From assembly GCA_012934845.2 (NCBI GenBank), contig WNNJ02001293.1, positions 62,001-126,000 on the forward strand: 64,000 bases of DNA, written 5' to 3'. A program made the translations under genes and the position numbers. Under the pieces are notes generated by a model. The model did no database searches. It worked only from the letters and a program-made list of their open reading frames with translations, and was not told the origin of the DNA. This DNA comes from Pomphorhynchus laevis (taxonomy: Eukaryota; Acanthocephala; Palaeacanthocephala; Echinorhynchida; Pomphorhynchidae). Shown in pieces: positions 45,606 through 56,416 of this stretch; position 1 is the first letter of the stretch, and every line of letters starts with the position of its first letter.

Positions 45606-46750
45606 TTTTTAGTCGAAAGGATCGCGGTAGCTTGCGAAGAGAGGTGGGAATTAAGCTGGGTCAGACTCGCATTTTCTAAAATAGGGAAGAGTCGGATAAC
45701 TGCCTGGAAGAAAGCCACACTGATTGAACCAACGTGGAACCTCAGCAGCGTATCTTCATCTAACCGAAAACTGAGTAGGTCGTGCGAGGTAGATAATTGT
45801 TGGCGCGACTCTTCAATACAGAAGGGCTTTAACAGCCACTTCTCATATAGCAGCATAATGTCGAGTAAAGAGTGTGTGTGTCGTTGTCCAATAAAGATGG
45901 GGGACGGTGGTTTGTGAATAAATCAATTCAGCTAACGCGGTTTGAGTATTTAATATAATTATAAAATAAAAAATAAATAAATAAAAATAAATAAGTAAAA
46001 ATAAATAAAAATAATAATGCTAAATCAATAAATCAAAATTTAATAATTAGATAATAAATAACTATAAATAATTGTTATATGATTTTATATAACTTATATC
46101 AAGTTAAAATAAAAAATTGAAATTTAAAATAAAAGTCAATTTTTATGAATTGATCAATAAATAGCAGACGGTGTATAAGAATATGGATTAGGGGTAATCA
46201 GAGGAACTGCTATGCTATCAGGTTTCGGCCCCTATTCCTCGACACAACAAATCAGCGGGGCAAAATATACAAAGTATATTGTTTATTATCAATCCATAAA
46301 TATTTTCCGCTAAGATATTCGTTCCTGGCTCTGCAGAGTGCTACATTAATCTAACGATCGGTTCTGTTGTTGAAATCACCGAGTAGCATGTTATAACCGC
46401 TGCCCAATATACGATCCAGGAGGTCACGATTCTTGTGAATCTCTCCTGGCCGAATATAGATATTGACTATGCTGATACGTTTAACGTTCTTCCAGTGTTT
46501 TCACTAAAAAGGACGGCAGGATAAGAAAAGTTCAGTATAAGGAAAGATCTTAAGTAGCTGCTAACTAAGGTTAGAAGACCTTGAGAAGAAGACTAGTGAA
46601 TAGGAATTATATACGGAGTAAAGTGTGCAGTTATGTACACACTTTAGTATAAATCAAGTAATGTCCTGAGTGACTGGATATATCTGGTATCCTGAAGAAC
46701 TATGATTTTAGCATCTCGAACAGTTAGAATGCTAAGGGCAGCAGTTTTAT
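45606..46750 (-). mobile_element. LINE family A fragment A1' (duplicate of 4931-6055)
   Basis: Linker and endonuclease region on the minus strand, interrupted at 45923-46311 by the same E insertion as in A1. It differs from copy 1 by only scattered substitutions. Confidence 0.75.
45923..46311 (-). repeat. Family E tail, copy E1' (duplicate of E1)
   Basis: Same boundaries and same position in A1' as E1 in A1. Both share the same arm-damaging changes in the core, so they are copies of one insertion and count as a single event. Confidence 0.75.
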
Positions 46751-46779
46751 AGAGATAATGATGGAAGGTTTCATATACT

Positions 46780-47097
46780 GTGCGAAATCTGATAATTCTG
46801 AATTCGTTGCCCATCAGTCAAGAACGCAAGCCAAGTACGGAGAACAACAGCTCAAATTTGACTCAGATGAGTCAAATTTCGAAAGAGAGCAGTGTTGGTA
46901 GTCAGCCTTCTGATAAGCCCGGGGCTATCAATATGTCACAGAAAGCGGAAGAAAAGACAATGGATGTGGCAATGGTGGCGTTAGAGTGTATATCGGTCAT
47001 GAACTGTCATCTTGATACCGTAATTTTGCTCAGACTAAAGACCTATAAGCCTCACAAGTTCCATATGAAAAGTTGTGAAGAGATTGATTGCTCGTAG
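46780..47097 (+). other. Duplicate of the unassigned open segment at 6060-6404
   Basis: The C-terminal 80 codons are the same as in copy 1. The start differs by a small insertion that adds a partial repeat of Q-M-S-Q-I-S-K-E context. No domain is recognised. Confidence 0.3.
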
Positions 47098-47099
47098 AA

Positions 47100-48340
47100 T
47101 TTTGCATTATTAAGATGAACACAGGATTCTTACAAATTAACAGCACGGTTTTCGTTCCAAGCAGTCGAGCCTTACTAACATGTTGTCAGCCCGTGAATTG
47201 TTGACTGAGGCAACTAGCTAGTGTAAATACGTCGACGTTATCTCTTTAGATTTTTCAAAGGCATTCGATCGAGTTTCGCACGCATGTCAGATTAATTTGT
47301 TATCTTAGTATGGCGTTCCTTGTACCATCTGTAAATAGGTTCGGAAATTCCTTAGCCGACGTTTCTATAGAGTTAGAGTTGAGAGCCACGTTGCCACTAC
47401 AAGAAATGTAAATTATGGAGTCCTTCTGGGTACTGTATTGGTCTCTCTTATTTTTATCACATTTCTAAATGACATTTTTTACGTATCCAAAACCCATACT
47501 TAGCCTTTGCCGATGATGTACAACTATGGTGCACTAGAGACAGTAAACTAGATGCTAAACTGCTGCAGAACGACCTTGACCGCATTTATGAATGGAGTGA
47601 AGCAACGCAGATGAAGTTAAATATAAGTAAATGCGTATGTATGAGGATAGGTAGCGTTTGAATTGATCAACATTGCCACATTGGAGGACATATACTTACT
47701 ATTATGTCGGAACAAAATGATATAGGTGTAATAATACACAAGACACTAAAAACACGTTTGAATACTGTCTGTGATCACAGTAAGGCAGTTCGAGCCTAGT
47801 ATTGCCTCAAAACTTGTTTCTCGAGAATGAACCCTTCTGTCTTCAAACAACTTCATTGTTCTTTGGTTCGTCCACATCTTGAGTATTGCATTCAAGATGT
47901 TTTTCCATGTACTAAAAAAGAAATTACCGATCTTGGATAATGCTTCGTCGCAAGTTTCGAATTTGCTTTCATAATTCGTATGAGAACAGATTATCCTTGT
48001 TAGGTTTATGTTCAATGAGACAAAGACTATGGATCTTGATCACTTTGCAATGTGGCAGTTGTCAAATCATTTGAAGATATTCCACAAATGTTATAAAGAT
48101 GAGAACTACAAATTGTCGTGGACATCGCCTAACCCTCTATAAATTTTACTCTGGTAAAAATCCTCGAATAATGAGACGCCACCATCGTGTAATCAACATT
48201 TGGAATGCACTACATAAGGAAATTGATGTGTCTTCAGCTATTCACTATTCAAATTTCAAGTGGTAAAGTGGATTCATAACAGCTGGAACAATCAATCAGT
48301 GTTAAACTACCCATTCGGCTGATTAAATTCTACATTTCAT
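47100..48340 (+). mobile_element. LINE family D RT fragment, copy 2
   Basis: Duplicate of 6415-7640 with the same RT landmarks (L-D-F-S-K-A-F-D-R-V-S-H, A-D-D-V-Q-L-W). It retains about 30 bp near 47930-47975 that are deleted in copy 1, and has one small deletion before the ADD box. Broken. Confidence 0.7.
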
Positions 48341-48759
48341 TTATTTATTTGTATTTATTTTTGTTTTTAATATCTACAGTGAACAGGATACAGCAATTTG
48401 CGGCTTTGTATTGTATTCAATAATACAATGAACGATTCGAGAATGTATTTATTAAGAAAATCTTTATTATTAGAATGTATGATTCTGGTTACGACTATGA
48501 ACACAAATGCAACAAATAATAAACTCTTGTAATTTATTTAATTCTAAATTTTTTAATTCTACAACACACTTGCAGAATATATCAATTAAATAATCTGAGA
48601 GTGATCTAAGGCGTTTTAAACAAATTTTAATTTGTTTCGATTTTATTTACAAAAAGTTTACAATTTCGATTTTTATTACAACAAGTTGAGAAATGTACAG
48701 AAGTTGAGAAGTTGAAAGTAGAGAAGTTGAGAAAAAAATAAAGCTTTTATTAAAAACAA
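48341..48759. other. AT-rich spacer, duplicate of 7641-8029
   Basis: The same sequence as in copy 1 with very few changes. No feature. Confidence 0.5.
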
Positions 48760-51700
48760 TAATACATGGGATAATAAGTTTTCAGTTAAAGAAAAATAAA
48801 AACAAAATATGACAGAAATCTTCTTTATCCTTCTGTTTTTAAGTCCTCAATCTTTATAGCCTAAGGTCAAGTGGGATCTGAGCCCTCCAGCCAATGCAAC
48901 ACGCCGCCTTCCGACTAAACACCCGAGGTCTTTCACACCCCCCGCCCCCGAAGAGTCCAATCAAGGTGGACTATGATAGGTAATCTAGAGACGAAGAGCT
49001 TGAGAAACCTTAGCCTTTGCTCTAGGGACGCCTCTAGAAAAGAAGACTAATCCCGAGATAGCCCAAGTGCCCCAGAGGCGCACCTGGGTTTCCATATTCA
49101 CTGACAGATGCTGGGCATGTTTCAGGGCACACCTAGCTCTCTTCAGGATACGTTTAAGTCTATCCAGTCAGCTTTTGCCGAACAGTTTATCGTAACGGTG
49201 AACTCCAGGTATTTTACTCGACTTGTGAAGGTAGGAAGTGATTGATTAGTAAATATGGAAACAGCTGAGAGTGCTAGTCTCTTCGATTTTTTTCTTGGTG
49301 GCAAAGGCGCCATGAAAAACGACCACCTGCGATTTAGTAGAGTTCAAAACAAGATTAGAAATGAGTAGCTGATCTTTTAATCTTAAAAAGAATCGCTGAT
49401 GTCCGAAACTACGTCTTTGCACCTGCGTCCAGAGAACAGGGATGTGGCATCATCACCGTATACCACTAGACGTTGTTCGCGTTTAAATATTTTAAAGAGC
49501 TCAATGGAAGCAGCAAGATATAAGATTGGAGAAACAGGTTATCCATGAGGCACACCCGTAATATGGCAGAACAGACGCGAATCAGGGTCGACTTCATAAT
49601 AGAATCGCTTAGTGTACGGCCGTATCTCCACCCTGTTAAATTTCTCGCAAGCAACCCGAGGGACCTGAGAGAAGAGATAACAAAGGGAATGGAGATGCGA
49701 TCAAATGCAGCAGAAAAATCAATGAAAACATCCACAGCAAGTTGATGAGAATTCTCCTGGCAAAACTGATGCACTTTATCTATAGCTGAATGAATTGAGT
49801 GACATTTGACAAACTCATGGAAATCTGGTGGGATTATGTTTCGCCTACTTAGATTATAGCAGATTTTACGCGCAAGCGCTTTCTCGTAAATCGACACGAA
49901 GGAATTCTGAATCAAAATGGGGCGCCGGTCTTTAGGACAAAAGACCAGGTTTTTCTTTGGAATACAACCACGTCACTAATGTTGATGCCGGCCTCATCGG
50001 AAGGGGTGGCTAAAAGCATTGTGACGGATACTTCTCTTCTTTGTTTGGCTGTCAAAAGCTGACGGACGTGAGAAGAGAGTGGAACGACGGATGTGGTGGT
50101 TCCCGGAAGAGGCCCCCAAGAGTTAAGAATATCATCGACAGATAGGTCTCTACTCCTGAAGTCTAGCCAAGGCGGGATTGGTTGAGGTGATTGAGTGCCT
50201 CTATAATTATGTAGGGATAGTGATTCCTTTAAAACCTTTTCAGGTCCTATTTTTCCAATCAAGCCAAATGCTCTATCCTTCAAACACACAAACTTCTCCT
50301 TCTTGAACATCTTCCGGAAGGAAGACTGGGTTGGATTAAGGGAAGCAATGCTTGCCCTGTCCTTACCCATTTGGAACCTATATCTAGTGATCCAATATTC
50401 TTTCGAGAGAACTTGTCTGGCAGAAGCAGAGAGGTTGGGAATACGGAGCATGTATGCTAAGGTCTTGAGTTTTGTCGGAGTGGGACTGTAAATACGACTT
50501 TTGTAGGTATTCGAAAGTATAGCGGTAGCTTGCAAAGAGAGGTAGGAATTCAATTCGGTTAGACTTTTATTAAAATTCGGGGGGTGCGTTGGATAATTGC
50601 CTGAAAGAAAGCCACTCTGATTGAATCAAAGTGGAATCTTCTTCGAAGCAGCGTATCCTCTTCTATCTGCCAGCAAATCAAGTCATGGGAGATTGACAGA
50701 TGTTGTCGAGACTGCTCCGTACAGTGGGGTTTCAACAACCACCTCTCATGGCGCAGTATAAGTCGAGGAGTGAATTCGTTGATGTGCAATAAAAGGTAGA
50801 GGACGGTGGTATATAAATAAGATAATCCTAGCTCCGCGGAGTGCTGCATTAATCCAACGACCAGTTCTGTCGTTGAAGTCACCAAGTACCATGTCATAAC
50901 CGCTATCTATAATTATATCTAGATCACGGTTCTTGTGAATTTCACCTGGGCGGTTGTAGACATTGGCTAGGCTTAGACGTTTACCATTCTTACTGAGTAA
51001 AACTACTAAACAAGAAAGGGCTGGACAAGAATAGTAGAGTAGCAGGGAAGATCTTAAGTAGCATTTAACTAAGGTTAAAACACCTTGAGATGAATAGGAG
51101 TGAGTCGGGGTTATGTACGGAGTATAGTGGGAACAAATGTGCTTGGGAATGAATCGAGTTATGTTTTGGGGGAAACTGATAGACCGCATTTCCTGAAGGA
51201 CAATCACATCTGCATCTCTACCATATAGAAGTGTAAGGGCAGTAGCTCCTCCCGAATTCCACTGAAGAATATTCAGTGAAAAAGGCTCACGAGTACTCTG
51301 CATTGTGTTAGGTCAGCTGGGTGCGATTGCCTCATCGTTAGACAGAGCTAGGTGCTGAAAGGTTGCCCTTCCCGCCACTAACTCCGTCCTGGGCGAGCAC
51401 TTACCCACGGGCAGTGTATTGATTTCCGAGGGAGGCCTTTCGTAGCAGCTTCCCGATCTTTAACTGAGGATCAGAAAGTGAAACTTCACCCCTTTTCTTC
51501 GATGCAGGGGCAACCGACAAGAAAGTTTCAGGTGATGAAAACAGCGAAGAGTTCATATTCGCAACAAGTTTCTCCATTTGCGATATAATTGATTTTTAAT
51601 TTGAGTCAAATAGGTGGATGATATTCCTGTCCGACATACGATTATCTGGATTAGCTGCCGGGGCAGCAAGCTGTCATTTTCTATTAATTGGAGGACTCAC

Positions 51701-52450
51701 ATAGTCCCTTCTGTATATTTTGAAGATGGGATACTTTCTGGACCAGGCAGGGTGTTCCCCGTTACAATTAGCACACTTGGGAGAATCCCCGCATTTTCCC
51801 CTGCTTTTAATGAGTAATATGAGTTCCGAGAACGGACTCCGCAGATTTGAACTTTAGAACAATTAAAATCCTAGTGCCCACTGTTGTGGCATACCCTACA
51901 ATAGGGGAAGGTAAGATTGTCTTCTTCAACAATAGAGAAGAGTAAATTGTACCCTAGGAAGGGGTTGCAGGCAGATTGGCATAACGTAAGACCGTGTCCC
52001 GATTCCACCGAACAGGAAGCCACTGGAATCGGAAAACCAGATTTGCCTTTTAAACTCGTACATTCGAAAGCTTGTATAAAGACTTCAGAGCAAGAAATTC
52101 ATCATCCTCCAGATGAGGATGGAAGTTCGAGATTTTCATAGTTGTAAGGATATGTTTGTGTTTAATAATCCCAAGATCTTTAAAATTCCGATTAAAAATA
52201 CTGACATAATCAGATGCTAATTCAATAATAGTGAAAAAAATTTTATTGATGAGTCGTACATTTTGACCGAATTAAATATAATCCTGTTGGGAAAGTCTTT
52301 AACAAATCCTCTCAAAAATATTGAAAAGAGCTTATGACGCTCTTGTTGATGGGACAGTTTAATTACAATTAAGTTTTTTAGCTTCGGGATGGGGGGAAGG
52401 CCCCCTCATCCTGTTGAGAACAAACACTAATTTGCTTGAGATGATCGTTG
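48760..52450 (-). mobile_element. LINE family A, copy A5, nearly full length
   Basis: Minus strand. The 3' UTR is near 48760, the RT C-terminal region at 48870-49380 and the RT at 49466-49915. The linker reads openly at 50553-49912, the endonuclease at 51303-50746 (L-N-I-L-Q-W-N-S-G-G, V-L-G-D-F-N-D-R-T-G-R-W), and ORF1 remnants run from 51300 to about 52450. The knuckle region falls near 51740-51910. It corresponds to A7 but keeps the 5' part that A7 lost. Several frame breaks. Confidence 0.8.
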
Positions 52451-52899
52451 ACAAAAGTTACCTTAGAAACGTATTTTCCCTCTGGAAAATTGTTTGTATC
52501 GTGACTTGGAGTTGATAAAATGTTTTATTTGTTTCATACAAGATAAAATGGTTGTCTGAAACGGACACGTAGTGGTATGTCCATTCCACTACGTGCCTGT
52601 TTAGGTACTGATTTAAGAATTTACATTCCCACTATAGAAAGAGTGAGTAACAGTTTGGACAGATAGACGAATTACTCTGCTATCAAATAAAACTAATGTA
52701 TCTTTATCAAGAACGCGCTTTCCAAAAGCTTCAGTATAATCTTTCCGTCCCTATTCGTTTGAAATCGTATTCTTTCAAGGTTGCATGTAACTTTGTGCTC
52801 AGTTACATTATTCTCTTTCAAGTCAGGCTCTACGTCGTATTCTTTCAAGTCAGGCAAACGTCAAATCAATGGCTCCCACGAACTTTCCATCATCAAGCA

Positions 52900-53640
52900 A
52901 ATATTAATCTGTGTAAAATTGAACTATTAGAATCTTTAAATATTTTGATAAATCAAAATTATTCAAAAGTAGGGACATCTATATTTAGACAAATAAGAAA
53001 TTTCCCAATGGGAGGTAATAGTAGCCCAATTATAGCTGACTTTTTTTAAGCTTTATAGAATATGAATTTGTTCAAAACCGGTTTAAAAAATAAATCTAAA
53101 TTATATAAATATATGAAATATATGTTTCGATATATTGATAATACATGTGTATTTAACTCTAATAATTTATATTCAATAAGACAACAAATTTAATCATCTA
53201 GTCTTATTCTTAATAAAACTAATATTAAGGATAAAGAATGTATATATCTAGATATGAAAACTAAATTAACATTAATTAAAACTATTATTTATTTATATCA
53301 TAAAGATATTTAAATGTACAAAAAACATTTTTGCATGAGCATTAATGCATACAATATAAATAATTATAATAATTATATTATTAAATATAATACATTAAAT
53401 AATGAAATTTTAAGAATAGCCATAATATGTAATGATATCGACTTTCGTCAAAATCATTTAAATAATTTAATAGATACATATTTTAAACTAGTGACTATAA
53501 AAATACAATCTAACAGAAGATAGCTAAATAGATAAATCAATACAATATTATAAAAAATAAATTTAAACTCTTAAACGGAAAATGTTTATGGGTAAATGAT
53601 AAATAATTTACGTATATGATAAATAATTTATGATAAATAA
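52900..53640 (+). mobile_element. Family E (Penelope-like RT element), copy E7
   Basis: The plus strand reads L-L-E-S-L-N-I-L-I-N-Q, then I-F-R-Q-I-R-N-F-P-M-G-G-N-S-S-P-I-I-A-D, then in other frames E-Y-E-F-V-Q-N-R-F-K and F-R-Y-I-D-N-T-C-V-F. The P-M-G-x-N-x-x-P-x-x-A-D and Y-I-D boxes identify an RT of the Penelope-like type (clade tentative). The end of the ORF is the AT-rich segment at 53314-53523. The start of the 3' UTR follows and stops at about 53640. Broken. The last 530 bp are repeated at 56417-56945. Confidence 0.6.
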
Positions 53641-53690
53641 AAGTCAGGCTCTACTTTAGTAGAGCCTGACTTTAGTCAGGCCCTACTTTA
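53641..53690. repeat. Perfect 13-bp hairpin and repeated AGTCAGGC word
   Basis: AGTCAGGCTCTAC at about 53643-53655, a TTTA loop and its exact reverse complement to about 53671, followed by a third direct copy with one change. The same word also stands at 52822-52834, with a shorter form at 52848, on the other side of E7. It could be a rho-like chance or a local target repeat; no regulatory role can be assigned. Confidence 0.5.
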
Positions 53691-54445
53691 GTACAGCAGT
53701 GGTGATTTCCCGAATCGTTGTTGTCCTCCATCAGCGTTATAGTCGCAAGGTAGTCATTCCCATAACCGTTGCAGTCATTGCTTCTGTTATCTGATAGAAC
53801 ATCAATTACACCGACAATATTAAAGGTATCTACAGTGTCAACCTCTGAACTATAAGCCCAGGTGTCTTCACAATCCTTATCACTGTCGTTTCCAGTTCTT
53901 CTATCAATAAGAGCATCATCACACTCTCTTTCGGTTCCGACTCTGTTATCAGACAAGTCTTCAGATCGTTCATCGACATCGTCGATAGGTCCCACGTTTT
54001 CCATCAGCGCTATAGTTCCAAGGAAGTCATTCCCATATCCATTGCAGTCATTGCTCCTGTTATCTGATAGAGCATCAATTACTCTAACAATATTAAATGA
54101 ATCTACAGTGTCAACCTCTGAACTATAAGCCCAGCTATCCTCACAATCCTCATCACTGTCGTTTCCAGTTCTGCAATCAATAAGAGCATCATCACACTCT
54201 CTTTCGGTTTCGATTCTGTTATCAGACAAGTCTTTAGATCCTTCATCTGCATCGTCGATAGATCCCACGTTGATTTCTCCATGAACATATACAGTACCAT
54301 CACTGCCCTCGATAAATACTTCATCACAATCGTAACCTATGAATTCCTGGAAGTTGACTTCGACATGGTCAATGTAAAAACGCAAAATACCCTTCGAATT
54401 AAGAAAACCCAACAAGAAATGATTAAGAGAGTGTTCCAAGCGTTC
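53672..54445 (-). CDS. Acidic open reading frame with two 91-residue tandem repeats
   Basis: Open for about 255 codons on the minus strand, with no ATG at its upstream edge (the frame enters through TTG). The first 56 residues (F-L-L-G-F-L-N-S-K-G-I-L-R-F-Y) are followed by two repeat units, about residues 57-147 and 148-238. Each runs V-G-x-I-D-D-x-D-E through W-A-Y-S-S-E-V-D-T-V-D to Y-G-N-D-x-L. The composition is strongly Asp/Glu/Ser/Asn. Upstream, a second frame starting M-G-D-G-G-L-M-N-F-A-Y (54559) runs into it after a one-base offset in a G run near 54470. That frame continues back into sequence resembling the 5' end of LINE A ORF1. It may be a divergent LINE ORF1 or a captured host fragment. 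Function unknown. Confidence 0.45.
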   Translation of the reverse strand, partial: ERLEHSLNHFLLGFLNSKGILRFYIDHVEVNFQEFIGYDCDEVFIEGSDGTVYVHGEINVGSIDDADEGSKDLSDNRIETERECDDALIDCRTGNDSDEDCEDSWAYSSEVDTVDSFNIVRVIDALSDNRSNDCNGYGNDFLGTIALMENVGPIDDVDERSEDLSDNRVGTERECDDALIDRRTGNDSDKDCEDTWAYSSEVDTVDTFNIVGVIDVLSDNRSNDCNGYGNDYLATITLMEDNNDSGNHHCCTKVGPD

Positions 54446-54549
54446 AGAAATATCCTCTCGATCATCAACAGTATCCCCCTGACGACTGTTCAGCCAGCGT
54501 TGGCCATATCTTCAAGAACGATTCGTAAGCAAAATTCATTAGACCACCA

Positions 54550-54690
54550 TCCCCCATAGTTGTTTTTTTAAAGTTACTTACCAATCCCTTTGAAGCTCCG
54601 ACGTGCACTGTTTCGTTCGTCAAAGTTATTTGCGGATTCAAAGTAATTTCACAACAACACCATACAAACTAACATCCTTTAAGAGTTTAT
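54550..54690 (-). mobile_element. LINE family A-like 5' end
   Basis: The minus strand reads N-E-T-V-H-V-G-A-S-K-G, equivalent to the ORF1 start of A2 (N-E-K-A-C-V-G-T-S-K) and A3 (V-H-V-G-A-T-K). About 26 of 35 bases around it match A2. It is contiguous in frame with the M-G-D-G-G-L stretch leading into the acidic ORF. Confidence 0.45.
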
Positions 54691-54871
54691 TTTTACATTT
54701 GCTAGCTACTGCCATCAAGTACGAAGGCAAATATAATCAAAATGTGTTACTGTAATAATATATTTTAGAAATGTGTACTAATTAGCTGTGCAAATTTCAA
54801 TAATATTTTTATGTAAATAATATAATAATATATTATTTATTAATTTATATTAATTAATAATATTAATAATA

Positions 54872-55042
54872 GTTGACGATATAATATTAATAATTATATA
54901 CAATAAAAAATATTTTTATCAAAACCAGTTCAATAAAATTGCATTTTTGATAAAATGTTGACGATATAATATTAATAATTATATACAATAAAAAATATTT
55001 TTATCAAAACCAGTTCAATAAAATTGCATTTTTGATAAAATG
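54872..55042. repeat. Perfect 85-bp tandem duplication
   Basis: The unit beginning GTTGACGATATAATATTAAT at 54872 is repeated exactly at 54957-55042. Both units contain ACCAGTTCAATAAAATTGC. The lack of any difference suggests a recent event or an assembly duplication. Confidence 0.85.
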
Positions 55043-55274
55043 TATACATCAGATTTAATCCAATGAACGTTTTTACAATTACATTCATATAAAAATAAAT
55101 ATAAAATATTAATATTTTATAAATTAAAATATAAATTGGTAAATACAAAATTTGTTTATTATATAAAAGATAAACGAAACTATTGTTTGAATACTCAAAA
55201 TACAAGTGTAAATGTGTATACAAAAAGAAAAAAGAAAAAAAATAAAATTTTTAATAAAAGCATTAACCACTTAA

Positions 55275-55428
55275 TTAATTTACAAATTCACGCGAATTCT
55301 TAGGAGTTCTCGCTGTCGTAATATGTTTAAGCTTGTGTTCCATTAGAATATCATAAGATGTTTTCCAAGCTAATTCGTCTATATATTTATCAATATATCC
55401 ATTTTGAAACGAAGCTAAATTGAAGATA
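55275..55428 (-). CDS. Candidate terminal exon of an unrecognised minus-strand gene
   Basis: On the minus strand, an AAAG acceptor at about 55429 is followed by 51 open codons: I-F-N-L-A-S-F-Q-N-G-Y-I-D-K-Y-I-D-E-L-A, then W-K-T-S-Y-D-I-L-M-E-H-K-L-K-H-I and ending S-R-E-F-V-N-stop. Base composition and codon use look coding in an otherwise AT-rich desert. The Y-I-D-E-x-x-W-K pattern faintly recalls the end of ISXO2/IS1595-like DDE transposases. I cannot confirm this. No partner exon found. Confidence 0.3.
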
Positions 55429-56416
55429 CTTTAAAATAACTATAATTAGAGAAACTTGCTTCACTTTTGTTAAGTTTAAAACAATTAAAGTTAATAGGTT
55501 CATATGAAATACTGGGTTTTAAAAATTATTTTAATAGATGATTCAGTTAAGTGGTTCTGTTTATTGATGAGGTTATAGATACCCCCTATGTGTAATATTA
55601 GATGTGCTAAAATATGCTTCCCGAACTCATTTTTAAGACATTAAGATATTTATCAAATACAATATAATGATGTAGCAAGAATACAATATAATGATGTAGC
55701 AAGAATATATGCAGCAAGAATAAGTTACTACAGCTTAGTCGCTCTCGCACACTAAGATGCTTGTCTCTAAGTCTGCATGTCATATGCAGCCAATCGGCGA
55801 AAAGAAGAAACGAAAACAAGTTGTTTTGAAAATATCTACCAGTTATACTGTATAACATCTCTTTATATGTTTTATTGAAAGTTAACTGACTGTTTTATTA
55901 AAATTATTGATCGGTTTACAGCTTCATCCCACTTCATTTTATATTAACTAACGTTATTGTTTTAACATTATTTACTAGGTTCAATGTATCATCAGTCTTT
56001 GTTGTTTTCGAATTATTTAACAGTTTAATGGATCATCTCAATTTTCTTACTTCTCATTTTTATCAAAAGTAGAACATCACAATATCGTCGTAATACTCTG
56101 TTTTAAAGACTTAACGAAATGCTCGAATAGTCTAATTATACTATGTGCGTTCATTAAAAATACAAAACCTAATCAAGCGTTAACACTTTACTTACAAGCA
56201 AATTACCACACATTTTCATAAGTAAGAATTTATAAGTAAGAAAAATAAAAGACAAAAATAATAAAAAATAAAAAACAAAAGAAATAAAAAAAACTAAAAA
56301 ATCATTTTAGTTCTATTTGTTTTCATTAGTAAGAGTCTATTGAAAAAACATAAAATAACACAAAATAGTGTTTATATACCAAATATTTTTTAAATTTTAC
56401 CATTTAGCGTTCTGCC
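55429..56416. other. AT-rich region, no gene recognised
   Basis: It contains a 24-bp tandem repeat (AATATAATGATGTAGCAAGA unit) at about 55656-55703. Otherwise I see only low-complexity A-rich stretches near 56230-56310. Confidence 0.5.

Larger units (their letters stand above)
45047..51868 (+). repeat. Composite segmental duplication, copy 2
   Basis: Counterpart of 4366-11122 in the same orientation, about 40.7 kb away. The element order is identical (B tail, A with E insert, unassigned ORF, D, spacer, A). The shared internal junctions, such as E inside A and A next to D, show one ancestral mosaic rather than independent insertions. Confidence 0.8.
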
